A stretch of DNA of 23,843 nucleotides, taken from positions 956,085-979,927 of the forward strand of contig NW_003140815.1 in the NCBI RefSeq assembly GCF_000003605.2. The letters are read 5' to 3'. Source of the DNA: Saccoglossus kowalevskii (taxonomy: Eukaryota; Hemichordata; Enteropneusta; Harrimaniidae). Position numbers and translations under genes: made by a program. Numbering within the stretch: the stretch's first letter is position 1; the number at the start of each line of letters is the position of its first letter. Under the pieces are notes generated by a model. It ran no database searches, had not been told where the DNA came from, and saw only the letters and a program-made list of their open reading frames with translations. Positions 10,754-21,500 of the stretch are shown piece by piece.

Positions 10754-10880
10754 AATAAAACTATAATATTATCCACAATGTTAACTCCAAAGTAGATAAT
10801 TGTCAAGAAAACAATCTTGAGTTTGGGAATTCTTTTTGTTTAAATCTATTTTGTGTGTTTGAGTCCAGATTGAAAATAAA
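10754..10880 (+). terminator. COX6A polyadenylation signals
   Basis: AATAAA occurs at 10754-10759 and again at 10875-10880, about 80 and 200 nt after the stop codon. Either could define the 3' end; the second gives the longer UTR. Confidence 0.6.
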
Positions 10881-12404
10881 AACATCTTAAAGTTAACATG
10901 GTTTCAGTGTTATTTTTAATAAATTCCACTGTAATCTACATAAAAGGCAGAGTATGAGGTGTTTAGAATATAAAACCTGATCAGAGTTGAAATATGGCAG
11001 CAGCAGGCAATCTATGAATTTCCATTGTGTCCTTATAAGCCCTTGAACATTGCTGTGTATCATGCAACATGTGATGTTTTGACGTACTGAGACACATTCA
11101 TAGTTTCTGATTTTTCCGAAATTGGCCGACTAGTAACCATTACATAAATGTACCTACGTCAAAACTGTGGAAATGCCCAAAAATTAGTTTCATGCGTGTA
11201 GAATCTTGCGTCACAACACTGCCTGGGAACAATGCATTAGTTTTGAATTTAAATTTGGGCATACTAATTTCTGAATTTGCACCATGTGATATTCATCACA
11301 TTTCATTGAAATTTGGTTTATAGATGCTCTGCAGTAACCCACAGACAATATTAGTTTAATGATGGAAAATGTGAATATTGATTGTCGGTTTCTGATATTT
11401 CGAATTAATTTGAACTTGTGGTAGAGGTGCTCTGGTATAAATTAGATTGAAAACCAGATAAAATCAAATGTCGTTTTTGGTAAGTATAAAAATGTTTTTA
11501 AACTTCAATAATGTGGATCGCATTGTTTTCATTTTGTACATCTTGAACATGAGACGTGTAAGTTGAAAAGCTTATTTGGAAGGCATTTTTTAATATATCC
11601 ACAATACTCTCAGCATATGGGTGTTTGAAGCTTTAAGTTTGATATCATACAAAATGCAGGATCTCTCAGTGAATCAAAAATGGTCTTGTAGATGCTTATC
11701 TGCGCTTAGTTTGAAGCCAGCTTTTGTTTCTTCTGAGCACTTCATCTTGGTCACCTATCATGTGATTCGTATAAAAGTCTCAGGACAATTAAAAATTGAT
11801 ATATTCTTGTAGTGACCAAACGGCACTAGTTTGGCAAAACATTTAATGCATGGAATTATCAGTATGGAGCATTCTGACTAGTTGAGAAATGCAAGGTCAA
11901 TTTTAAAGGGTGGTGGGTATGGGACGAGTATGAACAAAGATGGCGACTTTGACTTTACAAACTTAAGTCGTTACTAAGGTAGGTATCAAAGGGGCGCAGG
12001 TGGTAATTAGTGCATGTTGCACCCAAATCAAAATCCTTACTCGTGAGTGCATAGGATTATGGGAAAATCAATGTTTATCAATACAAATGTTGCACATGCA
12101 TGACCACTGCCTTTAAGGAAGAAAACTACCTGAACAAGGAGTCAGACAAAGAGTGGTATAATAAGGAGAACAACAATTTTAACGGAAAACAATTTTTAAT
12201 ACTGTGTTTACATTTGCAGTGTTTACAGAGGGATGATACAAGAATGTACAATTAAAATGTAATGTCAGTTTTCCTGTATTTAGAGATAAAGTATGATGTA
12301 CACAAACTACAACACATTTAAAAACTAGCAAAAAGCTTTGCATTGAATTCAATGGTAGTAAAAATTTAGGTACAGTGTACATGTTCTCTGAAGAGCCTGG
12401 TGAT

Positions 12405-12572
12405 TACTGTAAAATCTGTATTAAAAGTCGCGGCTTGTATTAAAATGGTACAATGCAACAGAGGGGATGCGGCTTTTATTAAAGCATCTATCTACACATA
12501 TGAGAAATGGTGAATTTTTGGGACTCAATTGTTCAAAATGAATGAGTGGCTTCTAACACAGATTTTACGGTA
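12405..12572 (+). mobile_element. MITE with ACTGTAAAATCTG termini, copy A
   Basis: The 19-bp termini at 12405-12423 (TACTGTAAAATCTGTATTA) and 12554-12572 are inverted repeats with two mismatches. The interior (AATGGTACAATGCAACAGAG, CACATATGAGAAATG) recurs in reverse orientation at about 17812-18001. No coding capacity. Confidence 0.8.
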
Positions 12573-12924
12573 CGGTAGTTGGCAGGATCATTGAAATCAT
12601 TTAATTGATCATTCATATTGCACAATTCATTCTACAGCAGTTCATAAAAAAAAAAAATCCTTTAAAAGTGACAGTCACACATGCATTGTGTACAGTGCTT
12701 GAAATGTAATGCAACTCAACTACAATACAGTGGGCCTTCAGACATTAATACTTTGTTCATTAAAATGTATCTATACATTTATAGAATTTCTTTATGAAAT
12801 TACATATAACTATGAATAAAATATCTATATATTTATTACCTATCTACATATAAATAACTTACTAAAAGCATTTAGGATTGCATTGTCGAAGCAAAAAAAC
12901 TACATTTCTAACAATATAATTAAA

Positions 12925-13127
12925 TAGTGTGGAAAACTTTATTTTCGCTGGAATTAATTTTTGCTGAAAAGGCTTTTTGGGCGTTTTGCTTGAAATTTAT
13001 TTTCACTGATTTTTGATGAGTTTAATGTTAAATATAGGAAAAAAAGTATATTTGCTGTATTTTATTTTCACGGAATTATCCCTTCAGCGAAAATAAATTC
13101 CAAGCGAAAATAAAGTATTCTACAGTA
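12925..13127. mobile_element. TA-flanked MITE, copy B
   Basis: Aligns along its length with the element at 10250-10451, including the internal block GATGAGTTTAATG and the end CCAAGCGAAAATAAAG. The right end is intact (TACAGTA); the left end is slightly diverged (TAGTGTGGAAAACTTT). The second copy defines the family boundaries. Confidence 0.87.
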
Positions 13128-14790
13128 GCTAAGAAATTTTCAATTAATGGCTGTCATTAAATTATGTATATTTACATCTCTGTACTTTGGTTCAATGGGA
13201 AATGTTTTGAGATGTAATGTCTCTGGTTGCCAGGCTGCAGAGTGTGTGATTTTTATGTAATTTATCTTCAGTCACAAACAGATTTCTTTTTTTTTCAACG
13301 AACATGTCCACAATTCTATCACAGTTGTTTCACATTTGTTGTAGGCTGGATTTTGAGAAATGGCGCTGTATAGAGAATATGTGTCACCCATTCAAATAGA
13401 AGGGTCTACTCATAACTACCATATTTATTCTATTAGAAGCACATCTTCAATTAAGGTTCATGTGTGAGCCAAACATGTTTTGATGGAATTTACATCAAAC
13501 TCACAATGTTAACCTATTTAAACATGGCATTCACTAATTTTTCTCACTAAAATTTTGAAGTAACATTTCATGTATTTTTCTAAAATGTTTTTGGTTAGTT
13601 TTGAACTAAATGGACACAATTCCCTATTGCCTACAGGTTGTGATCTACGTCAGGAAAAAAATATGATGGTTTATTTTGTGAATATTGACAAAAGTTGATT
13701 TTGGCAGTATTTCTCAAAGGTAAGTATGGTACTGGGATGAAGAGAAAAACAGAATGTATATCGCCATCCCAATATAGAGCTATAAATACGTATTACAATT
13801 CACTGGATGCAAATTAAAAAATGAACAAAAAGTTATCATAATGCACTCTGTAACCTAGCAACCAGAGCTAGAAACGCTTGTTTTACCTCGCATGATTTGG
13901 CATAACAAAACTTAATATAAATTAGAATTTGTATTAAAAACTTTTAAAATCCTTCATTGGGATTACAGCAGTTACAAATGAAAGACCTTTTTGGTAGAGA
14001 CGATTTACCGTTCAAAATGTCGCGGTAGTGAAATTCCACTAAAAAATCTACAAAATGACAATCCAGCTCACAAAACTTCACATACATTTAAAAAAATATA
14101 TATTACAAAAATGAGTAGATTCAACATTCCAGTCAGAAAAACAGTCATTAATAAATAAATATTAAGTAGAAATAGGTTCTCTTGATGGGTAATTGAAAAT
14201 TCATTTCAACGTTTTATGAGGTTTTCTAGATTCCATCACAACAGATCATTCATAATCTGTTACATATAATTATTAACAATATCGTCACCATAATTTATCA
14301 TAACATTTTCAAGTTTTCTGTAAACAATTTCATACCAGACAGACTACTGCTTTCAGTTCTTTTTGACACATGGATTTACTTAACATTTTCATATCTGTCT
14401 CGCATGTATCCAATAAATATACCGACCATAGTGCTATGCTTATGTCATATACAAAGGTCATTGTTTTACATTTGCTAGCATATTATGCTAGAAAACATTC
14501 CACTGACAATATATGGATTGCAGTACAAGATGACAATTAGTGTGTACATCGATGACATCACATTTGAGTACTAGTATACAACTTGGCAACGATGAAGTAA
14601 CATTTTTCGTCAAGAGCTAAATTCAATAAATTGTAATTAATGTTGCATCCCACTGAAAACCTCTCACTGACCCCAGTGAGTATCACAAGGCTTTGAGTTT
14701 AATACAGTTTATGAGAAATCTTATCTTACAGAATCCTGAAATTGACTAAAATAAAAAAATATCAGACAAACATCCAAATGACACCATGAC

Positions 14791-14796
14791 TTTATT
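14791..14796 (-). terminator. Candidate polyadenylation signal of the kinase gene
   Basis: First AATAAA on the minus strand downstream of the kinase stop codon, which would give a 3' UTR of about 720 nt. Non-canonical signals nearer the stop are possible. Confidence 0.35.
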
Positions 14797-15087
14797 TCTG
14801 TCAAGTGCAGGCTAATTTCAGTGCTCAAATATTTCAGAATTTGTTGCCACAGCAACCGATTTTAATATTTCTCATAGTGATCACAATGGGACTGTTTTGT
14901 ATATAATACAAAGTGGAAATTTACATAACTGTAAACCTTTTAGTGATGCAGAGACGACATGAAAACCACACCAAAATAATGTGGTTGATGCTTGGAAAAC
15001 AATATCCTCTGCTGACAATGAGCCCTAGAGAATCTAGCATTTTCAATTTGCACATCTGTGTTATCTATATCTTGCTTGTAATCCATT

Positions 15088-15323
15088 TTAACCTTTTCAC
15101 CACCAGTTCCCTTTTTTTCATCACAACTTCAAAAAAATAGTCCTGTTTATATTCTGCACTTTCCCTCCAAAGATTGGGACAAAAATAGCCAAATTTTATG
15201 AATAAAAACTGAAAATTGATTGTATGTTGGCTCGAAAATTAGGGTTCATTTCCAGAAATATTGAAGAATATAAAAAAATTGCAGAATAATTTGGTCAAGA
15301 AAGTGTGGTGGTAAAAAGATTAA
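15088..15323 (+). mobile_element. MITE with TTAACCTTTTCACCACCA termini, copy A (kinase 3' UTR region)
   Basis: The left end TTAACCTTTTCACCACCA and the right end, read inward as TTAATCTTTTTACCACCA, are 18-bp inverted repeats with two mismatches. Interior blocks AGATTGGGACAAAAATAGCC and TTAGGGTTCATTTCCAGAAA recur at 16857-17096. If the kinase transcript ends at about 14790, this copy lies in its 3' UTR. Confidence 0.82.
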
Positions 15324-15518
15324 GGTTCTAAAGACGTGAACTTTTGTACATCCCAGGTTATGCATTCAACCATATAAATATTAATTTTATATTACTGTAA
15401 TAAGTACCGGTACCGGTAGTACATCAAACACTGATGTTGCAGCAGAATATAAAGCCATATCATCTTACACATGGCAGTAGTGGAGAAATCATCTGCGGAT
15501 TTTCATAAGAAATGTTCA

Positions 15519-15563
15519 TTACAAATCCGTAAATAATGGATTGACCCAATCAAAATTCTTAAT
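15519..15563 (-). CDS. RSKR: Kinase terminal exon
   Basis: Acceptor CTTATTTTTTTACAG, then [14 protein letters not shown] and TAA, in phase with the preceding exon. The aromatic FDWVNPLF may act like a C-terminal hydrophobic motif of AGC kinases but lacks the standard F-x-x-F-S/T-F/Y form. Confidence 0.75.
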   Translation of the reverse strand: MKNFDWVNPLFTDL

Positions 15564-18500
15564 CTGTAAAAAAATAAGAAATATCAATGTTAAGAATGTA
15601 ATATGGTTGAATGAAGTTGTTTATTTTTGTCTGAGAAATGTTTATCATACCAGTGTATTCGAAAACAAATTGGTCAATGGATATCTGAGAAATGGGTTTA
15701 TACACATACAGGAAAATTAATTTTCAGAAGTCCCAATATCAATGGCCTGCGCTAAGCTGAGTCTTCAAAACTCATCATGTGTTCATTCCACTGTATTGTT
15801 CTATTGTTATTTTTCTGTACTGACATTCAAATGCAATGTGGCAGTGTAAAATGATAGGTCACAGTATTAACTAGTACAATAATTTGTGTCGGTTTAGATA
15901 CCTGGTCACTCAAATTGGTAGACATATTTCACCACAGAATATTTAAATGATTTATGATAAATTCTTACCATTGTATTCATTGACTCTTCCATTCTAGTTG
16001 CGGCTGAATATCTGTTTGTGTTCTTTTTGCGTTGACGACTATTTGAACTCAAGTCCGGCGTGGACAATGTACGCCTCGCTTTGTTTTTCCTCTGTAGCAT
16101 GGTTTTGGGAGACAATCTCTTTTCCAAGACACCGTCAAAAGACAACAGTTGAAAGAACTCTTGTCTTTTTAGAATATCTATATGCTGTAGTCGTCGAGCT
16201 GGATCTTTAGCAAGTAACTAGAATAAAATAATGGATGAAATTTACCAAATCAATCTCACTAGAGAGAAGATACTTAGCAAAACATTGTCACGTTCGAATA
16301 CCTTCCTAATAATATACATCTGTCACTGTATTTCTATTGCAGTGCATCATAATGGTGTGGTATGGCATGGGGATATCTGCTTCATAACATATCGGGTAGT
16401 CCAACAAAACTAATTTTTTTTTCTCATCATCATGCGAGTCCTTTTGAAACTTGTGCCTTAAACATTTTTTTGCAATTTTTTGTAACGATAAAAAGTGCCT
16501 CATACAGATGGTTCAATAGCGCCACAAGGCTGCAAAAAATATGACAAATATCGGTAGTTGAATGGTCATTGTATTTTTTTACAATACATCTACATAGGTC
16601 AATTAATCATTGAATTAAATATAGTAATTCTCACCCCTTTGACAATATTCCTTGCAGCAATGGAGATATTATTGGGCAAGTCATATTTACAATCCATGAT
16701 TTTCTGGTACATATCCAGATGAGAGCCAGAACACTCAACCGGGTATTTTCCTGTCAACATGGCATACATTACGATACCCAGAGACCACCAATCCACAGTG
16801 TAACTGTATGGCTGCTTAGGATTCAGTGCCTCTGGAGCTGAAAATAATAACAAGTATTAACCTTTTCACCACCAATTTTCTCTTTTCCTCACAAATTCAC
16901 AAAATAGTCCCATTTATAGTGTGCACTTTAGAAGATTGGGACAAAAATAGCCAAATTCTTTGAGTAAAAACTGAAAATTTACTCAAATTTTGTCTGTTAG
17001 CTCTAAAATTAGGGTTCATTTCCAGAAATATTGAAGAATATAAGAAAAAAAATTGCAGAACAGTTTGGGCGACTAAGTCTGGTTGTGAAATAGAGCTTTG
17101 TACACAGCAACGCAAATAGTCAACAACTTGTTGAGAGAAAAAGCCCTACAAGACTTTGTCCTGAACAGTATTCTTTTCTTTCCTCTCATCACGTTCACTG
17201 TTCTAAATACTATCATGGTGACATAGATCAGTAAAGCAGTGAATGTGATGACAGGGAAGAACGGAACACTTTTTGAGAGCTGTCATGGCTTTCTTGCTTT
17301 CAGTGTTGTCTCAGTAGCCATTTGGTTCTAAAGTCTATTGGAAATACTATAAATAATGAGAAAATTATAGTAATTAACATGAAATCTAATGATGACTTAT
17401 TCCATCGAACAAAGTGCACTTTCATTGCTGTTCAGTGTAACCTCATAGTGTTCGCTATAATTTATCAATTACTGAAAAATGGCAAATATCTCTTGAAGTT
17501 GGAATTAGGAAGATTGAAATTTTTTTTCTGAAATTGACTTGGTCTGAAAAGCTGGTTAGGCAACTTCAAACTTTTTCCTTTTTCCGACATTGTGGTCCAT
17601 GGTTGTCAGCTGATAGTGAAATAACTTACCCATATATTGCATTGTGCCGCATATTGTTGATGCCCTATGACCTCGTGATAACCATCTCGCTAATCCAAAA
17701 TCAGTTAATTTGATATGTCCTTCATCATCTAAAAGAACATTCTCCATCTGCAACACAATCATATGAAAAATAAAATCTAAGCAATATTAAGCGACATTCC
17801 ATCAAATGATAATAGTTTCAATATGCATTAGAAGCCGCATCCCTAATAGAAGTTGCGCCCATTTTTTTTGAATAATTGAGAACAAAAAATTCATCATTTC
17901 TCATATGTGTAGATGCTGTAATAGAAGCCACATCCCCTCTGTTGCATTGTACCATTTTAATATACATGTAAGCCACGGTTTCTAATACAGATTTTAAGGT
18001 AATTACTGATAACAAATTTTAAACAAGTCATTGAAAATGACACAGTCCCCCATAAATTATTTGAAAGTTCTCTTTGTGCTCGTCATATTAAAGTGGAGGG
18101 GGTTGTCGTGAGCATGTCCTTGAAACTTGAGTCCCAAGTGGCGTATACAACAGATTGTTTATTTACATCAAATTCAAACATGACCCCTCCGATTTAAGAC
18201 ATAGCAAAGAAAAACATAGATCACAAGTGAAAGCATGTCCAAGTTATCACATTTTAAACAAACAAGATGGCTGCCAGTCTGCCAAATTTGATCAAATTGC
18301 AAACTGAATTGACATGTACCCATTTATGACATGCTAAATATCAATGAAAATGATACATGGGTGACAGAGATATAGTAATATGGCCACAAATAAAAACAGC
18401 CGTTATTCGGCCATCTTTGATCTGATTATGAATCAAAGTGACATGTATGATGTATGTGCCAAATACGAATGAGAATGGTACATAAATCTTGGAAATATTG

Positions 18501-21500
18501 AAGTAAGGCCAAAAAGTCAGATGGCTCTCAATCAGCCATCCTTGATCCGATCTTGAAACAAATTGTCATGGACATGTATACTAACATGTATAAAGTATGT
18601 GCTAAATTTAAATGAAAACTGACAAAGCATGTCCAAAATACAACATTTTCAAAAAACAAGATGGCTGCCAGTCGGCCATTTTGAATTGTATCGCTAAGCC
18701 ATTGCATGTGCACATGTCCCACATAAAGTACTAGTCACATGCAAAGAATGAACAGAATCGGTCCACAGGATTCTGAAATATGACCTCGAACGAACGGACG
18801 CACAGTCGCACAGACAGACGGACGGATGCACAGATGGACGGACGGTCAAAAGACATGTATACTAACATGTATAATCTATGTACCAAATTTGAATGAAAAC
18901 TGACAAAGCATGTCCAAAATACAACATTTTCAAAAAACAAGATTGCTGCCAGTCGGCCATTTTGAATCAAATCACTAAACCACTGCATGTGCATATGTCC
19001 CACATAAAGTACTGGGCACATGCAAAGAATGAAGGAAATCGGCCCAAAGAATTCTGAAATATGACTTCGGATGGACGCACGAACAGAGACCGAATTATAA
19101 GTCCCCGTTTTCAAACTTCGGACTAATAAAGCACTACAGTCATAATGCAGTGCGTGTTCGAATTTTGTGTAAATAAACATGAGTATACTACACACATCTA
19201 ACATGATGTGGAGCAATGACTGTAGTGCTTTTCTTATTTATGTTTGATAAATATAAACTTGAATTTCAAAGCAATTTTTCAGCCAGCTCAATCTGAAAGG
19301 TGTGATGAACTCCTACAAAGAAATGGCACACCACTAAACCCTCTGTATTTTCCTTGCTTTGGTGTCATTTAGCTGCTTTGCAATTTATGTAGCAAATTTG
19401 ATAGTCATTTTGCAAAACTGTAGTTCCCTGCGCATGTGCCCTACCAGCAAAAACTTGTAACAATTTCAATATTTCATAACTAATAATAATAACTTCAATA
19501 TTTCAAACTAAAAAAAACAAAATTTCAGTATTCATAACTGACATGAGATGACATCTGCTGGTAATTAACCAATCAAATTACTTCAAATATTTCATTAAAG
19601 CATGTGTTCGAATTTCATGTAAATAAACAATGTATTTTACAACACTGTATACATCAACCTTTAAATTTCAATATTTCATAACTATTAATATAATTTCAAT
19701 ATTTCAAACTAAAAAACAAAATTTCAGTATTCATGCATAACTGACATTGATTTAGATGACACCTCCTGGTAATTACACAATCAAATTACTTCAAATGTGT
19801 TGTTTTATTAAATAAGCTAATAATCAACTGAATACATTTACATTGGTTTGAATGTCACCTTAAGATCTCTGTACACAACTCCAGATGTATGCAGAAAATC
19901 CAAAGCTAGAGCTAACTCTGCTGCATAAATTCTAACAATGTCTTCAGTGAAATAATGCTCCATAGCCCAGAGAGTGAATAAATCACCATGGTCCAAGTAG
20001 TCAGTGACTGTCAATAAAAAGAAGAAATATTAAAACAAAAAAAATGTTTGATGACAAAATGCCGACACTGTATATAGTAAAATGAGACCTGTTTAATAGG
20101 ACACCAAAGAAGATTTTCCTGTTCATTTCATAACAAAGCGTGTGAAACTATTTGTTATCATTTCTATTAAGTATGCTTGTAACTCTGGTCTATCTTTGAC
20201 AATCAGTAATAGACCTTTTTCTGTTCACAGTGAAATTCCACGTTTTTGCTTTGCGTGATAATGACATAAAAGCATTGCATGGGATTCAACAAATGAAAAA
20301 ATATTTTTGGGATATTTTCACACATAAAAATATGCTACACACATTTGATGACCAATGGTCAATTGTGATGAAGTAAATGGAATCTCAACTCAATAATCCT
20401 CTCTCAATGACCAACATTTTGACATTGGGGTATAACAAATAAATTCAAAATCAAAGTGTTCAATTTTTGTGCCAGACATTCCCGTCCGAGTATTTTCGGG
20501 CAATATGCAAAAGTATGCTGTGAATGGGAAAATCAGCAATTGCCTCTTAAAACTAATATTCTAGGCTGTGTAGACATTTTGATGTTGGCAAATTATCTCT
20601 TACTTTTAGCTATATATATATATATATATAGCTGTAAACTCATTTTAATGCCTTCAAGCATTGGGAACAAAACGTCTTCACAAATGACAAACTCAATACT
20701 CCTCCTTCAAAATGTTCCATTATTATTGAGAACACTAACTTCATCAATTAGATTCAGTGCAATTTATGTGATCTTTATGTATTAAATATTTTTTTTTTTT
20801 TTCAATTGTATCACTTTTTCTGTAATTTTTTTGGTAAATTCGCTGTACTTTGTTTTTATTATATTGAATAAAAGGCATTTATTTAAAGAAAAGAAAGAAT
20901 GGATTGAAAGATTGGATTGGATTTATTTCAAGACAATCTGGATTCAGACTTTTTTTATAATAGTGCATATATGTATCTGAGGTATTAGTAAACTTGGTAT
21001 CAAAGATGAAAGTTAGTCTGCAAATGAGAATGGTGACCACACTGGTCAAAGTGGACATAGATTTTGTATTAAATGTGACTACTCTGCATTTAAAACATCA
21101 CAATTATACCATGTTTGTACACAATGCCTCAGTGTAAAACACACTGATAGTTTGTACAAAATTCCAACAAATACTTTGTGTTGACTGTTTCACTCTACAT
21201 GTACATACCAAGAAAGAGATGAGTTCTTGTCTGCCACATATACATAGCTGTTATTATAAATGGATGGCGACATAACACACTCTGTAACAGAAAGCATCAT
21301 GTCAACAAATGTATGTAGTATAAGTTGCCATACAACTCGGTACATTGTCTTAGACGTACATTTCACATTTATGTGCAAGCTGCATGAATTTCAGTCACCT
21401 CTAGATGAAGCTAGCGTCAACCTGGTAAAACCGTGTTTCAAAGTGCCTCAGTGTATGTGTGCTACTAAATATATTTATTTGTTAATATATTGTTGTCTGT

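Larger units (their letters stand above)
10881..14790. other. Convergent intergenic region between COX6A and the kinase gene
   Basis: The 3' ends of the two genes face each other here. It contains MITE copies at 12405-12572 and 12925-13127. Open frames such as 11621-11812 and 12179-12382 carry no recognised domain and are probably chance. I saw no RNA gene. Confidence 0.6.

Noticed and set aside
18731-19216. 161-aa minus-strand open frame, the longest in the window
   Set aside because: Covers two repeat units and a simple GACGGACG stretch; a second frame at 18528-18722 encodes the same repeat. Not a gene.
20456-20785. 109-aa plus-strand open frame
   Set aside because: Crosses the TA microsatellite, which creates the hydrophobic IYIYIY run, and lies antisense in a kinase intron.
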